Shown: positions 1 to 11,095 of the stretch, piece after piece
How the letters are laid out: the number at the start of each line of letters is the position of its first letter
Position numbering within the stretch: position 1 is the stretch's first letter
DNA from: Oegoconia quadripuncta
Lineage: Eukaryota; Arthropoda; Insecta; Lepidoptera; Autostichidae
Reading direction: 5' to 3'
Length of the DNA stretch: 64,000 nt
Assembly: GCA_949316235.1 (NCBI GenBank)
Contig: OX438754.1
Span: forward strand, 1-64,000
Notes under the pieces: model-generated
What the model was told of the DNA's origin: nothing
Database searches by the model: none
What the model saw: only the letters and a program-made list of their open reading frames with translations
Translations under genes and position numbers: made by a program

Positions 1-42
1 AATAAACGATTACATCGCAGCTTTTCCAAGAACAGCATTGGG

Positions 43-1332
43 ATGTCGAATAAAAATAACGAAGGTGAGGATACCTTTGAAGTCTACTTAGTGTCCAAAC
101 AAACCCTCCCTAAACAATTTGGTTTAGCTAAGCTATTAAGATCTGTAAAAGTTGGCAATATATTAAAAATTAGCTACAAAGGGCCCTACAAAGTTTATAT
201 AACATTCAGTGACAAATCTGACGCAGATAGATTGCTTTGCTGTCAGAAACTAGACGAGTTAGATATTCGATGCCAAAGTGCAAACCAGATAAACACTACC
301 TATGGGATAGTAAAAAATATTGATTTAGATATTGAGGAAAAAGAAATACACGAGTCGTTCAAATGTGACCATGAGATAATCTCTGTAAAACGATTAAAAC
401 GATTGGATTACGATGGACAATGGATCCCTAGTACAGCAATACGTCTGAGCTTCAAAAGCACCTCCTTACCCCTATATGTAACTGGATATGGATGTCGGTT
501 TAAGGTGGATGCGTATATCTTCCCTGTATCTCAATGTGCTGCATGCTGGAAGTTTGGTCACATAAAGAGTTATTGCCCAATAAAAAAAATCAAATGTCCA
601 AAATGTGGAGACAATCACGCCAATTGCAATACAGAACAATTTACATGCATTAACTGCAAAGGATCACATATGGCTCTGGACAAATGTTGTCCAATGTATT
701 TAAAAGAAAAGAATATACGAAAAATTATGAGTGATAATAACTGGACCTACAAAAAATCGCTAGCTTTTTACCTGCAAGATATCAGTCAACATAAAGGTCT
801 CCAAAATACTACACAAGATAAGCCTAGGAATGATCGACCATCAGCGACCACTGCCCACAACATCCCTACCCAGAAATTGCCCAGTGACATAATTAAGAAC
901 AATGAATCACAGAACTGTAGCATAGACCAACAACTACATTCCGGCAATAGCAGTGAAAACGAAGACACCTACTCAAAAATCCTAAATTATCCGCCTAATT
1001 ATAAAAAGGTGAAAAACCAAAATAAGAAACAGAAAACTAAGGGCGATGTAGAGGAGTATGTAAATTCAGCGGAAACGAATAATATTATGAGTGAAGATCC
1101 TAAGGGAAAGGGAAATGCTAGTGCCAGAAAAGAAAAGACAAGTTTTGCAACACTCACAAGACTCTTCAATTTAATCAAAAACATTTTATCATCGGAGTCT
1201 ACATTTCAAGAAAAAATAAGTTCATGTGTAAAAGTTATTATAGAGGAGTTTACTTATATGTGTTTAAAATTAATTAAAGAAGGAGATTGTATGGAAAAGC
1301 TATTTGTAATCTTTAGAAATGGATCATTATAA
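43..1332 (+). CDS. LINE ORF1, nucleic-acid-binding protein with CCHC/CCCH zinc knuckles
   Basis: This 429-aa protein is the RNA-binding, Gag-like product of the retrotransposon, which coats its own transcript. A cluster of Cys/His motifs lies at about residues 164-215 (CAACWKFGHIKSYCP, then CPKCGDNHANC and CINCKGSHM), the arrangement usual for ORF1 of I and Jockey-like LINEs. The C-terminal third is Lys/Asn/Ser-rich and low in complexity. The stop codon overlaps the ORF2 start by 14 nt in a different frame, which suggests ORF2 is translated by reinitiation or termination-coupled start. The ATG at 43 is the first in frame within the window. Confidence 0.85.
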   Translation: MSNKNNEGEDTFEVYLVSKQTLPKQFGLAKLLRSVKVGNILKISYKGPYKVYITFSDKSDADRLLCCQKLDELDIRCQSANQINTTYGIVKNIDLDIEEKEIHESFKCDHEIISVKRLKRLDYDGQWIPSTAIRLSFKSTSLPLYVTGYGCRFKVDAYIFPVSQCAACWKFGHIKSYCPIKKIKCPKCGDNHANCNTEQFTCINCKGSHMALDKCCPMYLKEKNIRKIMSDNNWTYKKSLAFYLQDISQHKGLQNTTQDKPRNDRPSATTAHNIPTQKLPSDIIKNNESQNCSIDQQLHSGNSSENEDTYSKILNYPPNYKKVKNQNKKQKTKGDVEEYVNSAETNNIMSEDPKGKGNASARKEKTSFATLTRLFNLIKNILSSESTFQEKISSCVKVIIEEFTYMCLKLIKEGDCMEKLFVIFRNGSL

Positions 1333-4300
1333 TACAAAACTTATTAATCTGAATATATTACAATGGAACGCAAGAAGCCTGATGCCCAAACTCATAGATT
1401 TTCAACTCCTACTCAATCAGGAAAAAGTGCACATTGCGGGTCTTAGTGAAACGTGGTTAGAACCCGACTCTCCACTACATATGAGTGAGTACAATATTTA
1501 CAGAAGGGACAGGTCTGATTCGTTTGGAGGAGTAGCCGTTCTATGTCATAGATCATTAGAAACAATTATGTGCCCCGTCAATCTAAATAATTTAGGTATA
1601 GAAATAATTCATATTAAGATTCTAAATTGTCAAGTTATTAAAAATATTATTTGTGTATATTGTCCATCATCAGTACGTACTCAACAATTAGACTGGGATA
1701 ATGTATTTTCCATGTGTCCTAAGAATTGTGTAATACTCGGGGATTTCAATGGTCACCACACTAATTGGTCTACTAAAACTGATACACGAGGTAACCAACT
1801 ATTTGATAGCTCCCTTGACAATGGCTTCATCTCACTTAATGATGGAACACCCACACGTATCAAACTTGTTGATGGCACCATCCATAGAACATCCCCGGAT
1901 GTCTCATTTTGCTCAACTGATATATCAATGAATATTAAGTGGGATGTCACAAACGAAACTCTAGGTAGCGATCATAATATTATAAAATTAAGTTTAAAAT
2001 TCGAAAATTCCTTTCGTGTTATTAATAGACGAAACTTTGCAGCAGCTAACTGGAACAAATACACAGAAGACCTAGGCACCTTATTCAGTAAAAATGACAT
2101 GATAATTACAGAAGACACTGACGTCATGTATAACTATCTCCTTGATCAGATGAACAGAATTATGGATAAACATATACCTATGAAAAAATTTTGTATCAAC
2201 CCTGCTAATAAATTTATTCCAAAACCATATTGGAATCAGGAACTTTCGAAAATAGTAGCCCAGAGACGCCTTGCTTTAAAAGCTTTTAGACAAAATCCTA
2301 CTGATCATAATGAACAAATCTTAAAATTAAAGATATCTGAAGCTCAACGTTTAATACGGAAAGCTAAATCAAAAAGCTGGCACACGTTCTGCGACAGTAT
2401 AGATGAATCGACCTCGTTGTCCACCATGTGGAGGAAAATGAGATGGATGAAAGGGTATAGACAGACGAGATCGTATTGTTCAGATGAAAAAAAGAAAGAA
2501 CTTTTAGTTTCATTAACACCGGCCTATGTAACTCCGTTACCTCCAACCATAAATTCTGTGAACTTACAATTAGACACAGAATTCACGAGACAAGAATTGG
2601 AGAGCTGCCTCAAAACTAAGGATACCGCACCTGGTCAAGATGGTATAACATATTCTATGATATACCACCTTCCAGAAAATGGCAAAAAGTATTTATTGAG
2701 ACTCTACAACTTGATATATAAAACGAATCATGTTCCTAATCAGTGGAAGGATGTTCTAATTATACCAATACCTAAACCTAATAACCCAAATTCTAAAATA
2801 CGACCCATCGCACTTATATCCTGTTTATGCAAAATATTTCATTCAATGGTGACAAAACGTCTGGAATGGCACCTAGAACATAACAAAATACTGTCAAAAC
2901 ACACAACCGGATTCCGGAGAGCACAGTCTTCTTTGGACTCGCTAGTTCGTCTAGTAACAAGGATACAGATAGGATTTACTCAAAACTCGTCCACTCTAGC
3001 TTGCTTTGTGGATATAGAGGGCGCTTACAATAATGTATTGATAGACAGGGTCATTTCTACACTGGACAACTTAAATGTTGGATCTAAAATTTGTACCTAC
3101 CTGTGGGAATATCTAAAGGAAAGACACCTCCATATAAAGTGTGACGAAGAGGATAAATTGTACACTAGATGGGCTTGTAAAGGTATACCTCAAGGCGATC
3201 CCATCTCTCCATTGCTGTTTAATGTTGTGACTATTGAAATATGCCGTAGTATACGGGATGTTTATATAAGTCAATATGCTGATGATTTTGTCCTTTTCGT
3301 TAATAGTTATAAGTTAGATGATAGTATAGAAAAGATTCAAAATACATTAAATATTCTAATAGTTTTGTTACAAAATTTGGGATTGGAATTATCAGTACAC
3401 AAGACGAAACTTTGTCTATTTGCTAGAGGTCAGAAACATAGTCAAATTAGCATTAAAATCAATAATGTAGAGTTGAAATCTGTCGATAATATAAAATATC
3501 TAGGAATATGGCTAGATAAAAACCTACGATGGCGGAAGCACATAAACGAAATTTGGGAAAGGTCACAAAAGTTTTTGTCATTGCTTAAAGTGCTTGCAGG
3601 GTCGGGCTGGGGAATGCACCCTCTCCATCTTCGAAGACTTTACATATCTTTGATAAGAAGCAGACTGGATTATGGGTGCTTTCTATACGATAACGCCGCC
3701 AATAGTCAGATTTGCAAACTAGACAAATTGCAAAACCAAGCTCTTAGAGTCGTTGGGGGATTTATTAAAACCACACCCATACATGCAATGGAGAGTGAGC
3801 TTTGCATCCCACCTTTATTTGTGAGGAGACAGTTTCTCGCTTACAAATACTGCTTAAAAAGTAAATCTTGGACTGATAACATTACCGTAGAGCTCCTCAC
3901 AGAAATGAACAATTTATGCAGTTGCAGCTATTGGAATAAAAAAAAGAAGCCCTTGCTAGCCATGACTATTGAAGATATTAAAGAACCTTTATCGGCTTCA
4001 CACACTTTGGAAATGTTTACTTTAAATACTTGGGTATCTTACATTTGCACTTCAAATGTAATAAAAACTAAATTAGATAATGTTAAAAAAGCTAAATCAA
4101 TGTATGAAAGTAATAATTTAAAATATGACATCATACAAGAGTTAAATGAAAAATATGCTGGTTGGTACTTATTGTATACTGATGGTTCCAAAACTCAAAA
4201 TGGCCTAGGCGCGGCTTATTATGACCCATCTCTAAAGTATTATAATATGTTTATGAATAAAGCAAACGTATCTATTATGACGGCGGAACTCCTCGCATTA

Positions 4301-5023
4301 TCTAAAGCACTAGAATATGTCATCAAGTTGGGTCTAACAAAAGTTGTCATATTTACCGACAGTAAGAGTAGCTTACAGCACCTAATTAAATGTGGATTTG
4401 GAAAGAGAGGTGTGACAACGGCATATACTATTTTGAACCAAATTGCCGAACTTAACAAAAAAAAAGTTATTCTGGCATTGCAATGGGTCCCGGCTCATAT
4501 TGGGCTTAGGGGTAATGAGGAGGCTGACAAACTTGCAAAAAGAGCTATACAGGAAGGCACACAACTAGAAACCCTACCTAATTATTCAGAAGTACTTACG
4601 ATATATAAACGTAAATGTTATGACAACTGGAAAGTATATTTCGATAAAAGATCTACCGATAAGGGAATTTGGTACAAGAGCATACAATGTGAGCCTCCCC
4701 ATGTACCTTGGTTTGCAATACCTAAGTTAAGCAGGCAGCAAGTGGTAATCGCCCATAGGTTGCGTTCCGGACACTATCCAACAAATTCATTTGCTTATCT
4801 GATGCGAAAGGTAGACTCCCCCAATTGCAATGAATGTAATAAAATTGATGACTTGCAGCACATCTTGATGGATTGTGTCCGCTACGCGCCGAAAAGGGAT
4901 GCACTTATAAGGTCGTTGGGGCTGAATCGGATCGATGTTGGGATGTACCATAACATATTGTCTGATCCAAGTTCAAGCTCAGCAAGGACACTGTTCTCCA
5001 TGTTCGGTAAACATTTGTATTAG
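1319..5023 (+). CDS. LINE ORF2: AP-type endonuclease, reverse transcriptase and RNase H polyprotein
   Basis: This 1234-aa protein nicks target DNA and copies the element RNA onto it. The N-terminal 1-225 is an exonuclease-endonuclease-phosphatase domain (LQWNARSL start, SETWL, LGDFNGHHTNW, SDHN). The reverse transcriptase occupies about residues 440-760, with GIPQGDPISPLLFN and the catalytic YADD box. RNase H follows at about 945-1085, with D in YTDGSK, E in MTAELLAL, D in IFTDSK and a terminal WVPAHIGLRGNEEAD. A Cys/His cluster (CNECNKIDDLQHILMDC) lies near the C terminus. Endonuclease plus RNase H without a restriction-like nuclease places it in the I superclade. All catalytic residues are present. 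Confidence 0.93.
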   Translation: MDHYNTKLINLNILQWNARSLMPKLIDFQLLLNQEKVHIAGLSETWLEPDSPLHMSEYNIYRRDRSDSFGGVAVLCHRSLETIMCPVNLNNLGIEIIHIKILNCQVIKNIICVYCPSSVRTQQLDWDNVFSMCPKNCVILGDFNGHHTNWSTKTDTRGNQLFDSSLDNGFISLNDGTPTRIKLVDGTIHRTSPDVSFCSTDISMNIKWDVTNETLGSDHNIIKLSLKFENSFRVINRRNFAAANWNKYTEDLGTLFSKNDMIITEDTDVMYNYLLDQMNRIMDKHIPMKKFCINPANKFIPKPYWNQELSKIVAQRRLALKAFRQNPTDHNEQILKLKISEAQRLIRKAKSKSWHTFCDSIDESTSLSTMWRKMRWMKGYRQTRSYCSDEKKKELLVSLTPAYVTPLPPTINSVNLQLDTEFTRQELESCLKTKDTAPGQDGITYSMIYHLPENGKKYLLRLYNLIYKTNHVPNQWKDVLIIPIPKPNNPNSKIRPIALISCLCKIFHSMVTKRLEWHLEHNKILSKHTTGFRRAQSSLDSLVRLVTRIQIGFTQNSSTLACFVDIEGAYNNVLIDRVISTLDNLNVGSKICTYLWEYLKERHLHIKCDEEDKLYTRWACKGIPQGDPISPLLFNVVTIEICRSIRDVYISQYADDFVLFVNSYKLDDSIEKIQNTLNILIVLLQNLGLELSVHKTKLCLFARGQKHSQISIKINNVELKSVDNIKYLGIWLDKNLRWRKHINEIWERSQKFLSLLKVLAGSGWGMHPLHLRRLYISLIRSRLDYGCFLYDNAANSQICKLDKLQNQALRVVGGFIKTTPIHAMESELCIPPLFVRRQFLAYKYCLKSKSWTDNITVELLTEMNNLCSCSYWNKKKKPLLAMTIEDIKEPLSASHTLEMFTLNTWVSYICTSNVIKTKLDNVKKAKSMYESNNLKYDIIQELNEKYAGWYLLYTDGSKTQNGLGAAYYDPSLKYYNMFMNKANVSIMTAELLALSKALEYVIKLGLTKVVIFTDSKSSLQHLIKCGFGKRGVTTAYTILNQIAELNKKKVILALQWVPAHIGLRGNEEADKLAKRAIQEGTQLETLPNYSEVLTIYKRKCYDNWKVYFDKRSTDKGIWYKSIQCEPPHVPWFAIPKLSRQQVVIAHRLRSGHYPTNSFAYLMRKVDSPNCNECNKIDDLQHILMDCVRYAPKRDALIRSLGLNRIDVGMYHNILSDPSSSSARTLFSMFGKHLY

Positions 5024-5106
5024 GATACGATGGGATTGGCATCGTCACTCTGTGTACAAAAATCCCTAAATTAAATAAAGAAAAAAAAAAAAAAAAAAAA
5101 AAAAAA

Positions 5107-5790
5107 GTCTCTCAAAATACCCTTTCCAACGTTTCCTTATATCCTCCTCATTTGTCAGAACTTTTCCTTCTTCATCTTTTATGCATTTTACATGTACAAT
5201 ATCCCTTGCTTTCTTCTCCCTTGCCTTCGCTAATCCGTACAGATCTTTTTGTCCCTGTGGGCTCTGTAGTCTTTGATACAATTTATTTTGTACTTTAGCC
5301 CTGGCAATAGCGACCGCCTTTTTGGAATTCCTCTTACTTTCTGTATACCTTATTTTCTTTTCCTCTTTTAAAACTGTATCCCTTTCATCAACTTTCTGCC
5401 ACTCACGAAAAGCCTTCTTCTTTCTTTCAAAACATTTTGTACTTCTTCATTCCACCACCAGGTTTCCTTATCTATCTTTCCTTTTCCTTTCGTTTCCCCA
5501 AAGACATCCCTCGCCGTGCATCGCATACATGTTGCCATTTCATTCCAACATTCATTCACTGACTTCCCTTCCATATCTTTCATTTCCAACATTTTATCCA
5601 CGACTCTCGTTCTAAATTCTCCTGCATACTCATCCTTCTCCAGCATATACCATTTTATTTTAGGTGGGGGCTTTGGCTTGTTACTTGAGAGCTGGACCTT
5701 GATCTTTACCTCCAACACAAGTAGTCGATGTTGGAGAACCAAGGCTTGTACGAAAAAGTACCCAAAAAATTTATTTTTCAAGATTACACT
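5107..5790 (-). mobile_element. Decayed RTE-type LINE fragment interrupted by the I-type element
   Basis: The minus strand encodes the linker between endonuclease and reverse transcriptase of an RTE/BovB-like ORF. A segment at 5781-5385 contains WWWNEEVQNVLKE, and a segment at 5410-5107 contains YGLAKAREKKARDIV and KRWKGYFERL. The two lie in different frames and are joined by an indel near 5395-5410, so it is a pseudogene. The reading stops at FERL exactly where the A tract of the I element begins. The reverse-transcriptase part, expected to continue leftwards, would therefore lie left of the window on the far side of the insertion. Confidence 0.75.
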
Positions 5791-6041
5791 ACTTTGTCGG
5801 CGTCATTTATTGTATATCTATGGTTAATTACAGCTTTCTGTACTAAGAGCCTCCGAGCCAAGCCGCGGGCAGACAGACAGAAACTAGTTCCTTGTTTACT
5901 ATGGAATCTTAAAAAAAAGCTGCAGTCCAAGGTAAATAATTGATTCACGGACGGCGTCGTCTCCTTCAGTGGATGTCCTGAAGAGGACGAGGGGAGAGGA
6001 GGCGGGGGCGGGGGTGGGGGTGGGGGGTGAGGGGGGCGTAC

Positions 6042-6512
6042 CTCGCGCACTCGACGTGCGACTTCTGGCCGAACTTGATGATCTTGGAGAGCTGCGCGGG
6101 GCACTGGTCGTCCTGCTCGTCCCGCATGGCCGCCTTGCCGCGGAACAGGTCGATGCTGGTGCCTGCACACACCCACACGTTACTGCTGCGGCACATGTAC
6201 GGGGCGCCGGGGGGACGCGGAAATACACCTCCAGTAAATCGACAACGCATGCGCATCGTGTCCAAAAGTAATCAACAACCGCCCCGGTACAACCGTCGCT
6301 TCCTCGGCAGCCACGTTACCTGGCGGCAGCAGGCCCTGGTGCTGCTGCCACTTGAGCGCCTGCCCCAGCAGCGCCAGCAGCCGCGAGGAGGGCACCACGG
6401 AGACCTCGCCCGCCAGCGCGGCGGCGATGGCGGCGCGGCGCCGCTCCTTGCCCCCCGGCGCGGCGCCGCCCCCGCCCCCGCCCCCCCCGCCCCCGCCGCC
6501 GCCCTGCCCCGG

Positions 6513-6545
<33 letters not shown>

Positions 6546-9500
6546 CGCCCCGCCGCCGCCGTACGCCTCGCGCGGGTCGAAGTAGGAGCGCGCCAGCATG
6601 TTCTCTGCGGAGATTCGATTAGGTTAACTTCCGACCGAGCGACGACCGATTTTGAATTCACGAAAACGTCGAGCATCATCGCTCTCTCCGTAGCTGGTTG
6701 CGTGACCTTGTACGTTCTCGTAACATTCATAGCGCGATACCACACTTCAGTGCCGCAATTAAACACCGCCCCGGTAGCGCACATTGATTATTGCCCTTCG
6801 TCTGGTATTTTAAACGAGACAACTAAGTTTCAGTTTTTATCAACATCAACCCTGAAATTCCATTCCTCTGAGCGTTTTTCGCAATTCCCTATAGTTACGC
6901 AATGTGGTCAGCCATTCCCACTTGTAAAATTCAATCTGTACAGTACGGAGCTCCATGGGTTTCACGTTTAGAAGAAGAATTCGGTTATTATTATTATTGG
7001 TAGGTATATTGTTTATAAGATTCCATATGTGAGATTAGATTATCATTATTTTATTAGAATAAATAAAATAAATAAATAAAAATAAAAAGAAATGCACCCA
7101 TGTTAGTAGTCTGCAGTCAACAATTAATACGATGTGGTCACAGTTTGTCGGTCATTAATTACTATTAAAAGTGCACTAATGCTAGGAGCTACATAGCATA
7201 TGGGGCATAGATGTGCAGTTCGGTACCGAGATGTATGTAGCGGTCGGTGTGGTGCTGCTTCATGAGCAGACAGGGATGGGTCTGGCGCAGCAGACTGCGC
7301 GCGGCGCCCAGCTCGCGCAGCTCGATGAGCTCGAGCACCACCTGCTCGTACAGGTCCATCAGCTTGCGGTCGGGCAGCTTCAGTGATGCCGTCGCCTTCA
7401 GCACCGTGTCCCAATGCCCGTTGTTGATGTCCGCGCAGAACCCATCCACGCTGTCCACCGTGTTCAGCGACACACCCGTCTCCTCCTGGCGCACACAATG
7501 TGTGATGTCTGTGATTCAACGTGGGACTAGGACAGAAATCGAAGACAGAGAAAAGACTTGGAAGATTTGACTGGTCTGGAACCACAGTACTCATGAAGCG
7601 AATGGGATGGACTAGTCTCACTGGAACACTAACAATATCGGTAGGTGTCTGGCGCATGTCACACAATCCACACTAAACCCACCACCAAAATGGTTTCCTT
7701 TAGGAACAACCGATGCCGGTGTCGACCTCTTGAACGTATTTTGAAGCCTGAGAAGATTCATAGGATAGGATAGGCAATTTCTGTGACCTGTCAAAGGCTT
7801 TTCATTGCGTATGATGGTCTGGGTAGAAATTACTTTAGCCAGTGATTTCACATTATCAAAATAGCTGAGTTACAATTTGTGTATTGCAGCATCAAGTACG
7901 TTTATGGAGCGGGGTTGTCGATGAGGCGCGCGAGGATCGCGGCGCCCCCTGCTAGGTACCGTAGCTATCCCTTTACCTAGTCGTACCTTTGTAGCGCCAT
8001 CTAGCGGCTACTAATTTTTACTACTAATACTACTAATAATTTTTAATTAATGAAATTCGTTAAACGTGAAAAGCAAGCAAGTAAGCTGCTTGCATGAATG
8101 TCCTACCATAGCAAAAATAAAACATTGGAGAAAAGAGAAGAAATTGCATTACAACAACATGGGGAACATTCCATAGATGCAAATAGCAGAGTACATGTCT
8201 AAACAACAATTTGGTATAGGGCTTTTTTAAATGTCCGCCTGGATGGCTATCACTATTTTATCCAAGTCTGCTATCAAGCAGCAATGTTGATAGCATTATT
8301 GTTGTATACCATCTATTTGAGTTTAGATGAACAGGCAGTCCTCCAAATAAATTGAGGGTCCCACATAAGTCATTTCGACCTCATCTTCACTTAACATCAG
8401 GTGTGACTGGTATTAATATAAACCTAAACCTGTAACCCTTTGTACATAAATTACTAGGATCTTGGCATTCAATAATGTTACTATGGAAGGCCTTCTTTAT
8501 AACATATTGAAGGTATTTATAACATATTGAACATCAAAGTGTTATAGGTAATAAGGGTAAGAGTAGTCTTTGGGGTAAGAAACTGAAAATATTGTACAAG
8601 TTTTTCTTCTAGATTATTTTACCATTGAATAAAATATCAGACATACCTGAAGTGTTTGCAAAGTCTTAGTGAGATTGGATTCCTTCAGGTACTGCAGAAT
8701 CAGCCGGATTACACTGCAACAACATGTTGTGTAGTCACTCACCTTAACTGAGCTATGACTTTTATTAAATCTAATAAAAAATGTTAACTGAATGCCAATT
8801 ATAATAAGTATGTATCAAATTGTATAAATGTTGTAGGCAAATAATTAAATACCTAGGCAGGTCATTAAATGAAAGTGCACTTTAACAACAGCTAAGTAGT
8901 GAATGGTATGCACAGTGCTGGCCGGACAGTGAGGGTAATGTCAGACATAACTAGTACCCCACTACTAAATATCTACTAGTACACAAACAGATCACTGCTC
9001 ACATTTCATCCCGGTGCCAAGTTCCGGGTGCATTAAAGGTATGTAGTGCTTATTATATTGACTGTTTAGAGGAAACTATGGAAATGAGGCGGAAAATTTT
9101 AATCAAAATTTTCAACTCTACGTAACCCCATATTTTTATATCATTGGATAGGATAGTTCCCCAAATATTTGGGTTTCCGGGTCAGTACACTTCCACCTTC
9201 GGCCTTATTTTCACTTAACATAAGGTGTGATTGAGGTCACATGCTAACCTGTTGTGAATAAAAAAAAGACTGTAGGGAGTAACTTTTGTTCAGGCCATTA
9301 TTCTGTATGAGTAACCGTCGAATTACAAGTAAAACAAGCTAGATGGGTCAGAGCAGAACATACTCAGATAATTCTCTTTGCAATCCTTCCTTTATTGATA
9401 TTGGGTATTTTTTATATATTCCGTTTGTTACACCTTACCCACTGGTCCACTGATCAGAGTGGGAGGCGCAAAAGAACCCTAAAGTACTAATATATTTTTA

Positions 9501-10071
9501 CATCCGTTTAATGACAGGGAGCTCATTTGTTTGGCTCTTAGCTATCGGCCTAAACAGTTAGGTAGGTTATAGGTTTTAGCGGGCTTGATTTCCGCAACTC
9601 GACGCAGTTTGCGCCTATTTTGCGTGATGGGTTGCTGACACTACTCTTGCCAACCCAGTTCCTCCAGGAAGCCTAGCAGACCCTTGATGTTGCCGACGAC
9701 TTCTGGAAGCGACCCCAGTGTCCCGAGGTACTGTGCCCTGTAAACTGCCACGCCCGGACATCCTGGGATGACGTGTGCGGCTGTTTCTTCTGCCTCCATG
9801 CACGAACAGTTAGGTAGGTAACCATCGGGCTAATATTTGCGTCGCAGATTTGAACCACACACCCTCGACCTGTACGGGCCTGGAAGGTGTTATCCAGGCC
9901 TGGACAATTGAAGATATATCCACCCGCTTATCTACTGCTGGATATTATGCTTCTCTATTTAATTACTGCTAACACTACACTTTTCATGGAATTATAAATG
10001 TTACTAAACATCAAATTTATTAAGTATTTTTATTGTAATACTTACTCGGCAGATTCAATTTCTATTGACAT
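6042..10071 (-). CDS. Smu1: Smu1 spliceosome-associated WD40 protein, N-terminal five coding exons (partial)
   Basis: Smu1 is a nuclear splicing factor that acts with RED/IK in the spliceosome. Coding exons on the minus strand: 10046-10071, 8647-8713, 7227-7485, 6320-6604, 6042-6162. All have GT-AG introns and phases that join correctly, giving 252 codons plus 2 nt. The start [13 protein letters not shown] opens a LisH motif (about residues 6-38), followed by CTLH (about 40-92, including [22 protein letters not shown]). The later segments [30 protein letters not shown] and [10 protein letters not shown] match the family order. The WD40 propeller (human residues about 210-513) is missing, so its exons should lie left of position 1, beyond an intron carrying the RTE and I elements. 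Exon 4 has a 37-residue Gly/Ala-rich insertion where human has five residues. Confidence 0.95.
6450..6560 (-). repeat. In-frame Gly/Ala-rich expansion in Smu1 exon 4
   Basis: This GGC/GCC-rich low-complexity tract encodes about 37 residues, mostly Gly with some Ala and Pro, between REAY and KERRRAA. The flanking protein is strongly conserved. The tract stays in frame and has no stop, so it looks like an expanded coding minisatellite and not intron sequence. Confidence 0.85.
7486..8214. other. Smu1 intron 2, unique AT-rich sequence
   Basis: This is intronic sequence between exons 3 and 2. I see no coding potential. A GC-rich patch at about 7905-8010 resembles the edge of a dispersed repeat but has no recognisable ends. 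Confidence 0.5.
8215..8460 (+). mobile_element. tRNA-derived SINE, 5'-truncated copy in Smu1 intron 2
   Basis: This lacks the tRNA head but matches the body of the SINE seen in full at 48745-49072: TGTCCGCCTGG, the AGCAGCAATGTTGATAGC segment, CCTCATCTTCACTTAACATC and the final GTACATAAAT. It is diverged and missing several blocks. Confidence 0.7.
9148..9270 (+). mobile_element. tRNA-derived SINE, 3' fragment in Smu1 intron 1
   Basis: Only the last third of the SINE is present, from GGATAGTTCCCCAAATATTT through TCACTTAACATAAGGTGTG to a GAATAAAAAAA tail. It is the same family as the copy at 48745-49072. Confidence 0.7.
9600..9815 (-). mobile_element. Fragment of a LINE ORF2 C terminus in Smu1 intron 1
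   Basis: On the minus strand an open stretch reads [17 protein letters not shown], then [12 protein letters not shown], then [12 protein letters not shown] and a stop. This is the Cys/His terminal region of R1/Jockey-like reverse transcriptases. No upstream RT motifs are present, so it is a truncated relic. Confidence 0.65.
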
Positions 10072-10202
10072 TTTATTTTACTGTATTTTTCTGTCGGTGC
10101 TCTAATAAATACTTAACAATAAGACTGCAGTAAATTTATTTATTATCTCAAAATATCACGAGAAAAAGTGTTTTATCAATGAAAATTAATATTAAATAAC
10201 CT

Positions 10203-10606
10203 TTTTTTTTTTTTTTTGGTTTCATTCTCTCCTTTAGGAGAAGGCAAAGGGATCTAGCCCATAACAGCCATGTCTTATTTCTCTTATTTCTTCAGTTTGT
10301 AAGTCAGTCTCAGTCAAAACACGTAATTCGTCGTATACTTGGCGTATACAGAGTCTAGTCACGGTCAAGTCATTCTTCAGTAAAGTGGCAGAACGCTTTA
10401 CAAAAGATTTTGGCGGCTTCTTGTGGGAACCCGAAAGCTCCGTTACGCACTTTAATTTACACTTCCCTTCACTTGTACACCATCACTAACGTTTGCTGCA
10501 CAATATTCTGCCATTATTAAGCTTCAAAAGTCAGAATGCACAAATTATAAGAACTATAAAGAAAAATGCTACTTCACTCGCCGAGTTCCCGCCAAAAAGC
10601 CTATTA
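10203..10606. repeat. Dispersed repeat family A, copy 1
   Basis: About 400 bp starting with a T tract at 10203. It is roughly 90% identical by eye to 19430-19817: both share GAAGGCAAA, CAGCCATGTCTTATT, AAGATTTTGGCGGCTTCTTG, CCCGAAAGCT and CACTTCCCTTCA. A third partial, diverged copy lies at about 14098-14176. There is no coding capacity and the class is unknown. Confidence 0.8.
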
Positions 10607-10649
10607 AATAACCTCTGCACAGCACCAAACAAAAATACTACAATTTTTT

Positions 10650-11095
10650 AAGGTTTTTTTTTTGTCCCTTGTTTCATGCTTGTTTCGTTCACTTAGTGAA
10701 CAGGCTAAGATCATTAGACCATGCTGCCTTTTTTTTTTGTTTATTTCACTCCACTGGGAGGAAGCAAAGTGAACTACGCCCATACTGCCATATCTTATTT
10801 CTTCAGTTTAGTGAAGTCAGTCTCAGCCAGAACCAGTCATTCGTCAAGCCGGTCTCCTATCGAAACATTACACAAAAACAATGAAACAATTAGTATTTGT
10901 AATTGATCGGAGTCGATCGAGTCCGAAACAGCGCCGAGGTGCGTACGATTTTATTACCGGTGTTTTCTTCTTTCGCGTCAACACGAGCAAATACTTTCAA
11001 TTTTATTTTTTTTGCAACGCTCCGGTAGTCTACGTGTCTATGTTCAGCAGTGGACGTCTTGTGGCTGATGTGATGATGATGATGAAATATTAAAA
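10650..11095. repeat. Composite of repeat fragments just upstream of Smu1
   Basis: 10650-10735 matches 19822-19885 (AACAGGCTAAGATCATTAGA). 10740-10870 repeats a diverged start of family A. 10903-11000 matches the interior of the Harbinger-like MITE at 59957-60371 (GCGCCGAGGTGCG, AACACGAGCAAATACTTT). 11035-11090 ends in CAGCAGTGGACGTCTTGTGG plus GATGATGATG, the usual 3' end of a lepidopteran LINE family. These are nested insertions. Confidence 0.65.

Larger units (their letters stand above)
1..5106 (+). mobile_element. I-type non-LTR retrotransposon, both ORFs intact, 5' end outside or at window edge
   Basis: Two overlapping ORFs (43-1332 and 1319-5023) are followed by a short 3' UTR and a pure A tract at 5081-5106. 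This is the layout of an I-clade LINE: ORF1 with zinc knuckles, then ORF2 with endonuclease, reverse transcriptase and RNase H. Neither ORF has a stop or frameshift, so the copy looks young and possibly retrotransposition-competent. The 3' junction falls inside the coding region of an older RTE LINE on the opposite strand, so this is a nested insertion. The true 5' end and the left target-site duplication cannot be seen. Confidence 0.9.

Noticed and set aside
5899..6971. Several long ORFs in other frames across Smu1 exons 4-5
   Set aside because: They result from GC-rich composition and the poly-Gly tract; the Smu1 frame is the only one with family similarity.
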